Shown piece after piece: positions 7,229 to 15,342 of a DNA stretch of 64,000 nt (positions are counted from its first letter, which is position 1; each line of letters starts with the position of its first letter). Location of the stretch: the NCBI RefSeq assembly GCF_002250655.1, contig NZ_NOZR01000008.1:167878-231877 (forward strand), written 5' to 3'. Origin of the DNA: Mycolicibacterium sphagni. Its GTDB lineage: Bacteria; Actinomycetota; Actinomycetes; Mycobacteriales; Mycobacteriaceae. Position numbers and translations under genes: made by a program. Under the pieces are notes generated by a model. The model ran no database searches. It saw nothing but the letters and a program-made list of their open reading frames with translations, and had not been told where the DNA came from.

Positions 7229-8779
7229 ATGACCGACATCGTCACCACCCAGAGTGCGAAAGAACTGCCTCCTGGCGCTGTCGTCGGCGCGGGTGATCTC
7301 GTGGAAGCTGCCGGTCACCCAGTCGGCGGCGGACTGATCAAGCCGGGCTACGACCCCCGACTGACCAACGAAGACCTGGCTCCGCTGCGCAAGCAGAGCT
7401 GGAGCTCCTACAACATCTTCGCGTTCTGGATGTCCGACGTGCACAGCGTCGGCGGGTACGTCACCGCGGGCAGTCTGTTCGCGCTCGGGCTCGCGAGCTG
7501 GCAGGTTTTGGTCGCGTTGCTCATCGGCATCGTGATCGTCAACTTCTTCTGCAACCTGGTGGCCAAGCCGAGCCAGGCCACCGGGGTGCCGTATCCGGTG
7601 ATCTGCCGCAGCGTCTTCGGAGTCTTCGGCGCGAATATCCCCGCCATCATCCGCGGGCTGATCGCGGTGGCGTGGTACGGCATCCAGACCTACCTGGCGT
7701 CAGCGGCACTGGATGTCGTGCTGCTCAAGCTGTTTCCCGGGCTGGCGCCGTACGCCGATGTCAACCAGCACGGCTTCATGGGGCTGCCGTTCCTCGGCTG
7801 GGGCAGTTTCCTTCTGCTGTGGGTGCTGCAGGCCTGCGTCTTCTGGCGTGGCATGGAGTCCATCCGGAAGTTCATCGACTTCTGCGGTCCCGCAGTCTAC
7901 GTGGTGATGTTCCTGCTGTGCGGCTACCTCATCTACAAAGCTGGCTGGGGGGCAATCGATCTCAACCTCGGCGATGTGAAATACACCGGTGTGGAATCGA
8001 TTCCGGTGATGCTTGGGGCGATCGCGCTGGTCGTGTCCTACTTCTCCGGGCCGATGCTGAACTTCGGCGACTTCGCCCGCTACGGCAAGTCGTTCGCCGC
8101 GGTGAAGCGCGGTAACTTCCTCGGCCTGCCGGTGAACTTCCTAGTGTTCTCGATCCTGGTGGTCGTCACCGCGTCGCTGACGGTGCCGGTGTTCGGTGAG
8201 CTGATCACCGATCCGGTCACGACCGTAGCGAAGATCGACTCGACGTTCGCGATTGTCCTGGGCGCGTTGACATTCACCATCGCCACGATCGGCATCAACA
8301 TCGTCGCGAACTTCATATCGCCCGCATTCGATTTTTCCAACGTCAGCCCGCAGCGGATCAGTTGGCGCGCCGGCGGCATGATCGCCGCGGTCGGCTCGGT
8401 GCTCATCACCCCGTGGAACCTGTACAACAACCCGGAGGTCATCCATTACACCCTGGAGACTCTCGGCGCGTTCATCGGCCCGCTGTTCGGGGTGCTGATC
8501 GGTCACTACTACCTGATCCACAAGCAGAAGGTGATCATCGACGATCTGTTCACCCTGGCCGAGGACGGAACCTACTGGTACAAGAAGGGTTACAACCCGG
8601 CGGCCGTGATCGCCACGGCGGTCTCGGCGGTGGTCGCGGTCATCCCGGTGCTGGCGGTCGGCGTGCCGGGCATGCACACCGCCGCACAGTACAGCTGGTT
8701 CATCGGATGCGGGCTGGGGCTGGCGATCTACTACGTCCTGGCGACCCGCAGCAAGCTGGCCGTCGCACCGATCCCGTGA
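7229..8779 (+). CDS. NCS1-family nucleobase/allantoin permease
   Basis: 516 residues with about twelve hydrophobic segments. The N-terminal pattern NEDLAPLRKQSWSSYNIFAFWMS matches the cytosolic entry and first helix of the NCS1 family (PucI/Mhp1/FurA-like), cation-coupled importers of allantoin, uracil, cytosine or hydantoins. The SYFSGPMLNFGDFARY region is the conserved helix 6-7 segment with the sodium-site neighbourhood. The racemase gene follows with a four-base GTGA overlap. With allantoinase and allantoicase next door, allantoin is the most likely substrate, though hydantoin or uracil cannot be excluded. Confidence 0.9.
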   Translation: MTDIVTTQSAKELPPGAVVGAGDLVEAAGHPVGGGLIKPGYDPRLTNEDLAPLRKQSWSSYNIFAFWMSDVHSVGGYVTAGSLFALGLASWQVLVALLIGIVIVNFFCNLVAKPSQATGVPYPVICRSVFGVFGANIPAIIRGLIAVAWYGIQTYLASAALDVVLLKLFPGLAPYADVNQHGFMGLPFLGWGSFLLLWVLQACVFWRGMESIRKFIDFCGPAVYVVMFLLCGYLIYKAGWGAIDLNLGDVKYTGVESIPVMLGAIALVVSYFSGPMLNFGDFARYGKSFAAVKRGNFLGLPVNFLVFSILVVVTASLTVPVFGELITDPVTTVAKIDSTFAIVLGALTFTIATIGINIVANFISPAFDFSNVSPQRISWRAGGMIAAVGSVLITPWNLYNNPEVIHYTLETLGAFIGPLFGVLIGHYYLIHKQKVIIDDLFTLAEDGTYWYKKGYNPAAVIATAVSAVVAVIPVLAVGVPGMHTAAQYSWFIGCGLGLAIYYVLATRSKLAVAPIP

Positions 8780-9504
8780 CCCGGATCTGGTTGATCAATC
8801 CCAATACCACCCAGGCCATGACCGACGCGATCGCCGAATGCGCCAGGGCAGTGGTGGGCGCCGACGTGGTCGTCACCGGCGTCACCTCCGAGATCGGGCC
8901 GGAGTCGATCGAGAGCTACTACGACGAAGCGCTGTCGGTGCCGGGTGTGTTGCAGGCGGTGCACCGGGGTGAACGTGAAGGTGTCGACGGCTATGTAATC
9001 GCCTGCTTCGGCGATCCAGGCCTGGACGCCGCCCGCGAAGTTGCGGCCGGTCCGGTCATCGGTATCGCCGAGGCCGCGATGCAGGCCGCCAGTCATCTGG
9101 GCACCGGTTTCAGCATCGTCACGACCTTGGCCCGAACCATCGGGCAGTCAGCTCACCTCGCGGAACGCTATGGTATGCAACGGTTCTGCCGTGGCATTCA
9201 CGCCTGCGAGATCCCGGTGCTCGAGCTGGACACTGACCCCAACGCGCGCAAGGTGATCACCGAGGCATGCCGCGAGGCCATCGAGGTCGATCACTCCGAT
9301 GCTGTGGTGCTGGGCTGCGCCGGGATGGCCGACATGTGCGCGGCGATCTCGGCTGAGCTGGGTGTGCCGGTGGTAGACGGGGTCACCGCCGCGACGCTGA
9401 CGGTGCACTCACTGGTCAGAATGGGTTTGCGTACGTCGAAACGAGGGGAGTACGCAACCCCACGGGTGAAGCGCTACACACCGGGATCCCCAACGGCGGG
9501 GTGA
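8776..9504 (+). CDS. Asp/Glu/hydantoin racemase family (probable allantoin racemase)
   Basis: 242 residues starting at a GTG that overlaps the permease stop (GTGA). The fold is the Asp/Glu racemase superfamily: N-terminal LINPNTT, first catalytic cysteine in VIACFGDPG, second in VLGCAGMADM near the C terminus. Two facing cysteines and this length match hydantoin and allantoin racemases. The neighbouring PuuE allantoinase is stereospecific, so conversion of R- to S-allantoin is a sensible role; hydantoin racemase is the alternative. Its 3' end overlaps the convergent puuE gene by 31 bp. Confidence 0.85.
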   Translation: MTRIWLINPNTTQAMTDAIAECARAVVGADVVVTGVTSEIGPESIESYYDEALSVPGVLQAVHRGEREGVDGYVIACFGDPGLDAAREVAAGPVIGIAEAAMQAASHLGTGFSIVTTLARTIGQSAHLAERYGMQRFCRGIHACEIPVLELDTDPNARKVITEACREAIEVDHSDAVVLGCAGMADMCAAISAELGVPVVDGVTAATLTVHSLVRMGLRTSKRGEYATPRVKRYTPGSPTAG

Positions 9505-10391
9505 ACGGTGCGCCAGTGTTCGGCGATCTCGATACGGCGGGCGATCCAGACTCCGTCGTGGGACTGGACGTGGTCGCAGAACCGCTCCAGTGCCGCCGTG
9601 CGGGCCGGCCGCCCGACCAGCCGGCAGTGCAGGCCGATCGAGAGCATCTTGGGGGCGCCCGCGCGGCCTTCGGCGTAGAGCACGTCGAACGCGTCGCGAA
9701 GGTGGGCGAAGAATTCGTCGCCGTTGGAAAAGCCTGCGGCAGAGGCGAATCGCATGTCGTTAGTATCCAGCGTATAGGGCACGACGAGGTGGTTGTGCTC
9801 GTGCACCCGCACCCAGTACGGCAGGTCGTCGGCATAGGAGTCGGAGTCATAGGCGAAACCGCCGTGTTCGACAACAAGCTCGCGGGTGTTCGGTGAGTCG
9901 CGGCCGGTGTACCAGCCCAGCGGTGCCGCCCCGGTGAGGTCTCGCAGGATCTGCACGGCTTGGGCTATGTGGGCGCGCTCGGTCTCCCGGTCGATCAGTT
10001 GGTATGACTTCCAGCGCAGGCCATGGCAGGCGATCTCGTGGCCGAGTTCGCCGAATGCGGCCACCGCCTCAGGGTTTCGTTGCAGGGCGACGGCCACGGC
10101 GAAAATGGTCAGCGGGATGCCGCGCCGCTCGAATACTCGAAGCAGCCGCCACAGGCCGGCCCGTGAGCCGTACTCGTAGAGCGACTCCATGCTTTTGTGC
10201 CGGTTGGGAAACGCGTCGGCAGGCGTCATCTCGGACAAGAACGTCTCGGAGGTGGGGTCGCCGTCGAGAACGGAATTCTCCGCGCCCTCTTCGTAATTCA
10301 GTACGAACTGCACGGCGATCGCGGCGTCGCCGGGCCAGTGCGGATGCGGGGGGATGCGGCCGTATCCGACCATGTCTCTCGGGTAGCTCAT
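9474..10391 (-). CDS. puuE: allantoinase, polysaccharide-deacetylase-fold (PuuE)
   Basis: 305 residues of the NodB/polysaccharide deacetylase fold specialised as allantoinase. It starts MSYPRDMVGYG and includes VQFVLNYEEG, GHEIACHGLRW and LGWYTGRDSPNTREL, the typical PuuE blocks. PuuE hydrolyses allantoin to allantoate without the metal site of the amidohydrolase-type allantoinase. The ATG at 10391 overlaps the allantoicase stop (ATGA), implying translational coupling, so it is preferred over the ATG seven codons upstream. Confidence 0.92.
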   Translation of the reverse strand: MSYPRDMVGYGRIPPHPHWPGDAAIAVQFVLNYEEGAENSVLDGDPTSETFLSEMTPADAFPNRHKSMESLYEYGSRAGLWRLLRVFERRGIPLTIFAVAVALQRNPEAVAAFGELGHEIACHGLRWKSYQLIDRETERAHIAQAVQILRDLTGAAPLGWYTGRDSPNTRELVVEHGGFAYDSDSYADDLPYWVRVHEHNHLVVPYTLDTNDMRFASAAGFSNGDEFFAHLRDAFDVLYAEGRAGAPKMLSIGLHCRLVGRPARTAALERFCDHVQSHDGVWIARRIEIAEHWRTVHPAVGDPGV

Positions 10392-11425
10392 GGCTGGTCG
10401 CTGGCCGCCCACTTGTCGCGCACCGCCTGCAGCCCCTCGTCGGTGAGGCGGCCGAACAATCGAAGCCGTGCCATGCCGCCGTCGGGATAGATGTCCAGGC
10501 GGGCCTCGGTCACCGGCTGCTGCGCGGAGAGCAGAAAGCGGTGCCGGGTGTCGGGTTGCAGTGTGGTGGTCGGCAGCAGCTCGAACCAGTCGCCTGCGCC
10601 GTCGCGGCCCATCAGCCGGGCGGCACCGGGTGCGTTGCCGAGGAAATACGACGTGTCCAGCTCGGCCGCGGTCAGCACCCCCTGGCTGGCCAGCCGAACC
10701 TGCACCCAGTCGTTACCGGTGTCGCGCCGGCGGGAGGTCTCCCACCCTTCGCCCATAGTGCGGGCTGTGCCGGGCAGCAGCAGGTTGTTGGGGGAGGAGT
10801 AGAACATGTTGGAGCAGGCGCTGACTCGGGCGCCGTTCTCCAGGGCGGCAAGGTCCAGGGGTATGCCGTCGGCTAGGCGCGGGTCGAGCAGGCCTTCACC
10901 GTGGACCCGGAAGCGTGCCACACCGCCGTCTGGGTAGATCGACAGCCGGACGTGGGTCCACCGCGCAGATGAGTTGACCTTGAACGGGTTCCGGGTATCG
11001 CCGTTCACCTTGGTGCGCTCGACGATGGTGGTCCAGTCGGTCTTGTGGACCAGGTCTTCGACGTTCGGATAGCCGTCGACGCGCGCCGCCTCCACCGAGA
11101 TGCGGGGTGGATAGTTGCCGGTGAACCACGCGGTGTCGACGACCACGCCACCGACGATCGCCGGCACCGCCAGCCGCACGATGGCGCTGTCGCAATCGTC
11201 AGGGCCGATATCGCGGCGGCGCCGGGTCTCCCAGCCGTCGTAGATCTGGCCCTTGTGTCCGAACGTGGCCGGCCGGAACTCCGCCGCCTGCGGCTTGATC
11301 AGGTTCTCCCGCTCGGCGAACAGGTCGTCGTTAGCCCACAGCACCGAGCCACCGGCCGGGCGGGCCGCTAGATCGGGGAGTGACAGAAAGTGTGCCTGCG
11401 TTGGGTTCTGCGCGCCGCCGATCAC
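10388..11425 (-). CDS. alc: allantoicase
   Basis: 345 residues made of two homologous allantoicase repeats. The first contains GWETRRRRD and VDTAWFTGNYPP; the second has GWETSRRRD and LDTSYFLGNAPG, each followed by a jelly-roll strand ending IYPDGG. Allantoicase (EC 3.5.3.4) converts allantoate to ureidoglycolate and urea. It is translated just before puuE and together they take allantoin to ureidoglycolate. A urease or ureidoglycolate lyase is not in the window. Confidence 0.95.
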   Translation of the reverse strand: MIGGAQNPTQAHFLSLPDLAARPAGGSVLWANDDLFAERENLIKPQAAEFRPATFGHKGQIYDGWETRRRRDIGPDDCDSAIVRLAVPAIVGGVVVDTAWFTGNYPPRISVEAARVDGYPNVEDLVHKTDWTTIVERTKVNGDTRNPFKVNSSARWTHVRLSIYPDGGVARFRVHGEGLLDPRLADGIPLDLAALENGARVSACSNMFYSSPNNLLLPGTARTMGEGWETSRRRDTGNDWVQVRLASQGVLTAAELDTSYFLGNAPGAARLMGRDGAGDWFELLPTTTLQPDTRHRFLLSAQQPVTEARLDIYPDGGMARLRLFGRLTDEGLQAVRDKWAASDQP

Positions 11426-11474
11426 CGTTCGAGCCTAAGGGACCGGACAGATTTCGGTCGAGGTGGCCAGAGCG

Positions 11475-12083
11475 CTATGGCCGGCCGGCGAGCATGCCGT
11501 TGACGATGCCGTGCAGTGCGTTGCGGACCTCGGTGCCCATCGTGACGGGGTCGGCGGCGTTGGCGATGGCCATGGACGCGGCGTCGAGTGCTCCGATGAG
11601 GATGTGGGCCAGCGGGCGCACCGGCTGAGGCGCGAGTTCACCGGCGTCGATGGCGGCCTGGAGCAGCTGTTCGGTCATGCCCAGGCTGTAGCGCTCGGCG
11701 ATGTCACGAAAACCGTCCCAGCCCAAGACATTCGGGGCGTCGAGCAGAATCAGCTGACGGATCTCCTGCTCGGCGCTGATATCCAGCCAGGCATCCACCG
11801 CGGCATGTAGTGCGGCTGCCGGGGTCGCTGGCTGGCGGTCGAGGGTGGCCGCTGCCAGCCGGGCCATCACATCGGCTTCCACCGCCTCGACGACATCGAG
11901 GAACAGTGCCGCCTTGTCGGCGTACTGGTGATACATCGCACCCCTGGTGACGCCCGCCTTCTGGGTGATCTCCGGGGTGCCGACCTCGGCGTAGCCGCGT
12001 TCACCCCAGAGCTCGCGCGCGGCCATCCGCAATGCGTCCCGAGTGGTGGCGGAGCGCTGCGCCTGGGTGCGTCTGGTGGTCAT
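11475..12083 (-). CDS. TetR-family regulator
   Basis: 202 residues. The N-terminal TetR helix-turn-helix spans about residues 12-60 (ALRMAARELWGERGYAEVG, ITQKAGVTRGAMYHQYADK). The rest is a helical ligand domain ending in NALHGIVNGMLAG. It is divergent from the hydrolase at 12166, with an 82-bp gap carrying two inverted repeats. Regulation of itself and of that hydrolase is therefore likely. Confidence 0.9.
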   Translation of the reverse strand: MTTRRTQAQRSATTRDALRMAARELWGERGYAEVGTPEITQKAGVTRGAMYHQYADKAALFLDVVEAVEADVMARLAAATLDRQPATPAAALHAAVDAWLDISAEQEIRQLILLDAPNVLGWDGFRDIAERYSLGMTEQLLQAAIDAGELAPQPVRPLAHILIGALDAASMAIANAADPVTMGTEVRNALHGIVNGMLAGRP

Positions 12084-12087
12084 ATCT

Positions 12088-12132
12088 TGTATTTCCGTAC
12101 ATCCTGTTGGTATCTTACGTGCAGACTGTCTG
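12088..12132. promoter_or_regulatory. candidate TetR operators in the divergent intergenic region
   Basis: Two small inverted repeats are visible. TGTA-N6-TACA lies at 12088-12101, and CAGAC-T-GTCTG, an 11-bp palindrome with one central base, at 12122-12132. The second sits about 35 bp before the hydrolase start and partly overlaps where its promoter should be. They are the only dyads in the space and are reasonable TetR targets, but no binding data can be read from sequence. Confidence 0.35.
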
Positions 12133-12165
12133 TTTGTTTCTCAATTGCTATCAAGGGAGCTTGTC

Positions 12166-13026
12166 ATGGACACCGTAGATCTCGGCGGCGGAACCATCCA
12201 TTACGAAACGGCGGGACCGTCGACCGGCAGGCCGATCGTGTTCATCCACGGCTATGCGATGGGCGGATCGCTGTGGCGGCCGCTGAGCGCTCGGCTGGCC
12301 CAGCACGGCGTGCGCTGCATCGCGCCGACCTGGCCGCTCGGCGCCCATCAGCAGGCGATGGCGCCGTCGGCGGACATGACCATGCATGGCGTCGCGGCGA
12401 TGGTCGCCGAATTCCTCGACGTGCTGGGCCTCGACGACGTCGTGCTCGTCGGCAACGACACCGGCGGGGCGATCGCCCAAGTGGTCGCCACCGAATTCCC
12501 CGACCGGCTCGGGGCCTTGGTCCTCACCAGTTGCGATGCGTTCGAACACTTTCCGCCACCGATTCTGGCGCCGCTCATCACCGCGTCCAGGGTGCCCGTG
12601 CTGTTCCGCGCCGCCGTCCAGGCGATGCGCTCGAAACTGGTGCGCCGCCGCGCCTACGGCGCGCTGGCTCACGCTGACCTCGACGCGCTGACCGCCGAAT
12701 GGACTCACCGCGCCGTCCGTGATCCCGCGATTGCCGAGGATTTGCGCCGCTTCACCGGATCGCTGACCCGGCAGACCACCCTCGACGCAGCCGCGCGACT
12801 GCCGAGATTCACCAAACCCGCGCTGATCGCGTGGTCGGCCGACGACGCGTTCTTCCCGCAGGAGGACGGACGCCGCCTTGCCGAGGCGCTGCCCCATTCG
12901 CGCCTGGAAGTCATCGACAACTCGCGGACCTTCTCGATGCTCGACCAACCCGATGTACTGGCCGGCCTTGTGGCCGAGTTCGCCACGGCAACAAGCACTG
13001 TCAGCCGCGACGCCGACCGCTGCTAG
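12166..13026 (+). CDS. alpha/beta hydrolase with aspartate nucleophile (haloalkane dehalogenase/epoxide hydrolase-like)
   Basis: 286 residues. HGYAMGG is the oxyanion loop and VLVGNDTGG the nucleophile elbow with Asp98, as in haloalkane and fluoroacetate dehalogenases and epoxide hydrolases. The acid-side segment is WSADDAFFP. The place where the catalytic histidine is expected (before LDQPDVLAG) reads NSRTFSM and holds no histidine, so the water-activating base is missing or supplied elsewhere. AAGGGAG precedes the ATG. It is divergent from the TetR gene. Its stop codon shares a CTAG with the stop of the opposing esterase. Confidence 0.8.
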   Translation: MDTVDLGGGTIHYETAGPSTGRPIVFIHGYAMGGSLWRPLSARLAQHGVRCIAPTWPLGAHQQAMAPSADMTMHGVAAMVAEFLDVLGLDDVVLVGNDTGGAIAQVVATEFPDRLGALVLTSCDAFEHFPPPILAPLITASRVPVLFRAAVQAMRSKLVRRRAYGALAHADLDALTAEWTHRAVRDPAIAEDLRRFTGSLTRQTTLDAAARLPRFTKPALIAWSADDAFFPQEDGRRLAEALPHSRLEVIDNSRTFSMLDQPDVLAGLVAEFATATSTVSRDADRC

Positions 13027-13985
13027 ATCGCGCGCAGCCGCCGGATCCGGTCCGCGATCACCCGGACCGACACCGCCGCCGTCGGCCCCAGGCCCTCGAA
13101 GGCGTGCGGACAGCCGGGATGCACGTGCAGCTCGGTCGGCACGCCGGCAGCGGAAAGCCTTGCCGCATAAGCAACATCCTCGGCGCGGAAGATGTCCAGA
13201 TCGCCGACGTCGATGTAGGCGGGCGGCAGCCCGGCCAGATCCTGGGCGCGCGCGGGCGCGGCGTAGATCGACACGTCGTCACCACCGGCGCGCTCGCCGA
13301 GCAGTGCGTCCCAGCCGGTGATGTTGTCCGCGTATGTCCACGTCAGCAGCTCGGCGGGCAATTGCGGGTCCGGGGTGATCGTGCGGTCATCGAGCATCGG
13401 GTAGATCAGCAGCTGTGCGGCCAGCGCCGGGCCGCCGCGGTCGCGGGCCAGCAGGCTCACCCCGGCGGCCAGGCCGCCGCCGGCGCTGTCGCCGGCGACC
13501 GCGACCCGAGTCGGGTCGACGCCGAGCGCGGCCGCGTTCTCGGCCAGCCAGCACAATGCGGCGTAGCAGTCCTGCACCGGTGTCGGATCCGGAAACTCCG
13601 GTGCGACACGGTAATCCACCATCAGCATCGGCACGCCCGTGGTCGCCACATAGGTGCGCACGACCGCGTCGTAGGTCGGTGCGGTCTCGGCCAGGCTATA
13701 GATCATGCCCCCGCCGTGCAGGTAGAGCACGGCGCTGCCGGGCGGCCCCGATGTCGGGAAGTACCACGTCAGATCCAGTTCCGCGCCGTCGGCGGTGGGC
13801 AGCCGGTGCCGCGTCGCCTCGACGCCCTCGACCGGGCCGCGCATGTCACCGAGGAGCTCGAACAACGGGATTGCGCGTTCCCGGCGGGTGGCCACATCAC
13901 CGACGGGGGGCCGCTCGACTTGGGCGGCAGCATCCATCAACGGTTGCAACAGGACGAGGAGTTCGGGATCCATCGGCAGGGCCAC
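13023..13985 (-). CDS. alpha/beta hydrolase fold-3 esterase/lipase (HSL/Lip family)
   Basis: About 320 residues of the hormone-sensitive-lipase group common in mycobacteria (LipN/LipH type). It has YLHGGGM as the oxyanion motif, VAGDSAGGG as the nucleophile elbow, DVGDLDIF with the acid, and HPGCPHAFEG with the catalytic histidine. A GTG at 13985 is chosen because TAGGGT lies eight bases before it, a leaderless layout; a TTG three codons earlier and an ATG at 13973 are alternatives. It probably hydrolyses short-chain acyl esters. It interrupts the ureide genes, lying between them and uraD. Confidence 0.85.
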   Translation of the reverse strand: MALPMDPELLVLLQPLMDAAAQVERPPVGDVATRRERAIPLFELLGDMRGPVEGVEATRHRLPTADGAELDLTWYFPTSGPPGSAVLYLHGGGMIYSLAETAPTYDAVVRTYVATTGVPMLMVDYRVAPEFPDPTPVQDCYAALCWLAENAAALGVDPTRVAVAGDSAGGGLAAGVSLLARDRGGPALAAQLLIYPMLDDRTITPDPQLPAELLTWTYADNITGWDALLGERAGGDDVSIYAAPARAQDLAGLPPAYIDVGDLDIFRAEDVAYAARLSAAGVPTELHVHPGCPHAFEGLGPTAAVSVRVIADRIRRLRAI

Positions 13986-14029
13986 GCCTGCCAACCCTAG
14001 GCGCTCAGGTTTCGGACGAGGGGACGAAT

Positions 14030-14560
14030 CTAGCCCCAGTTGTCGTAGCCGCCCTCAGGACCGAGCATCCGCTCGAGACGGCTGCGGTTGATCCGCGCCA
14101 GCTCGTTGCGCACGACCTTGCGTTCGGTCTCCGGGTCGTGGTGCATCCGGTCGTGGACCGCCGCGATGACCGCTGCCACACAGGCCTCGCGGGACAGACC
14201 GCCGATGTGCATGACGAAGTCGAAACCGAAGTGGTCGGCGTAGTCCTTGACTGCTGCGGACAGTTCGGCCATCACCTCAGGGCACTCGTCCCACACCGAG
14301 CACTGCTCGGCCTGTGATTTGGTGCTGCGGGGGCGGCGCCCGACATGCGGGTAGGCCTGCAGGATCGCGTCGATGGAGCACTCCGACAGCGAGAACAGGA
14401 GAGCGTCAGCCCGGCGGAACAGGGCGGTGTGGTTGGCATAGGGACGCCCGCGGGAAAGATCGCGAGCCAGTGTGACGCTGTTGCAGCACTCGTAGAGCGC
14501 GTGGACAGCCTTGCTGTCCGGCAGCTCGTTGAAGGCCTCGAGACCGATGCCTTGGTGCAT
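14030..14560 (-). CDS. uraD: 2-oxo-4-hydroxy-4-carboxy-5-ureidoimidazoline (OHCU) decarboxylase
   Basis: About 176 residues of the OHCU decarboxylase family. Typical blocks are ALYECCNSVTLARDLSRGRPY, ILQAYPHVG, and the signature YADHFGFDFVMHIGGLSRE followed by ERKVVRNELARINRSRLERML. The usual HP of the catalytic PHPR-type segment reads YPHVG here. UraD makes S-allantoin from OHCU, directly upstream of the PuuE/allantoicase steps, although three genes now separate them. The start is uncertain: ATG 14560 is preferred over a GTG at 14593. Confidence 0.75.
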   Translation of the reverse strand: MHQGIGLEAFNELPDSKAVHALYECCNSVTLARDLSRGRPYANHTALFRRADALLFSLSECSIDAILQAYPHVGRRPRSTKSQAEQCSVWDECPEVMAELSAAVKDYADHFGFDFVMHIGGLSREACVAAVIAAVHDRMHHDPETERKVVRNELARINRSRLERMLGPEGGYDNWG

Positions 14561-14639
14561 CAACACCAGCTCATCATCGAGAAGCCAAAGCACAACCGCG
14601 TTACCGATTGTTACGGCCAGGCTAATTCCTGGCCGGGAT

Positions 14640-14659
14640 TGAGGGCGGAGTGGCCCTCA
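14640..14659 (-). terminator. hairpin at the end of ppa
   Basis: TGAGGGC and GCCCTCA form a seven-base-pair stem around a six-base loop, beginning inside the ppa stop codon. No run of T follows on the minus strand, so it is at best a weak intrinsic terminator. Confidence 0.3.
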
Positions 14660-15145
14660 GTGCTCTCCAGTGCCGAATCGCTCGCGCGAGCGCTCCACCT
14701 CGGCCTCGGCCTCGGCCCGTCCGACGAAGTCCGCGGCCTTCACATACTTGCCCGGCTCGAGGTCCTTGTAGTGCACGAAGAAGTGCTTGATCGACTCGAG
14801 CTCGAAGCTCGACACGTCGCCGATGTCATTGATGTGGTCCCAGCGCGGGTCGCCCGCGGGGACACACAGCACCTTGTCGTCGCCGCCGGCCTCGTCAACC
14901 ATCTTGAACATGCCGACGGGGCGGGCTTCCACGATCACCCCGGGGAACACCGACTGCGGCAGCAGCACCAGCGCGTCCAGCGGGTCGCCGTCCTCGCCCA
15001 GCGTGTCCTCGATGAAGCCGTAATCAGCGGGGTAGGCCATCGGGGTGTACAGGTAGCGATCGAGGCGGACCCGTCCGGTCTCGTGGTCGACCTCGTACTT
15101 GTTGCGCTGGCCCTTCGGGATCTCGATGGTGACGTCGAACTGCAC
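14657..15145 (-). CDS. ppa: inorganic pyrophosphatase
   Basis: 162 residues, the standard length for actinobacterial family I pyrophosphatase, which hydrolyses PPi to 2 Pi with Mg. The sequence begins [18 protein letters not shown] (Lys and Arg active-site residues) and carries the signature [11 protein letters not shown] with three metal-binding aspartates. [11 protein letters not shown] and [12 protein letters not shown] are conserved. The GTG at 15145 is the start, with AAGGAG seven bases before it. A longer in-frame extension to 15313 is rejected because it lies over the repeat region and has no homology. Confidence 0.97.
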   Translation of the reverse strand: MQFDVTIEIPKGQRNKYEVDHETGRVRLDRYLYTPMAYPADYGFIEDTLGEDGDPLDALVLLPQSVFPGVIVEARPVGMFKMVDEAGGDDKVLCVPAGDPRWDHINDIGDVSSFELESIKHFFVHYKDLEPGKYVKAADFVGRAEAEAEVERSRERFGTGEH

Positions 15146-15190
15146 CGTGCGACTCCTTCTTCGCTGATGGCGATGGCCCGGGCTGATCGC

Positions 15191-15252
15191 CGGGTCGCTT
15201 CGCTCCTGCCCGCCGGGTCGATACCCGGGTCGCTTCGCTCCTGCCCGCCGGG
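15191..15252. repeat. 27-bp perfect direct repeat (two copies, 35-bp period)
   Basis: The 27 bases at 15191-15217 recur perfectly at 15226-15252; each contains the core GTCGCTTCGCTCCTGCC flanked by CGGG/CCGGG. It lies in the 197-bp gap between the divergent ppa and dacB genes. The GTCGCTTCGCTCC core resembles the short GC-rich repeats often scattered near mycobacterial gene ends. No coding role is seen. Confidence 0.85.
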
Positions 15253-15342
15253 CCCGGCGACGCGGCCTAACCCTAACGCCAGCGATAGCGTGCCCTACAG
15301 GGTGGTTGGGCACAATGAGACGAAACGGAAGTCAGGAGAGCG

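Noticed and set aside
12831..14000. 389-codon plus-strand frame over the HSL esterase
   Set aside because: Opposes an esterase with an intact HGGG, GDSAGG, Asp, His set.
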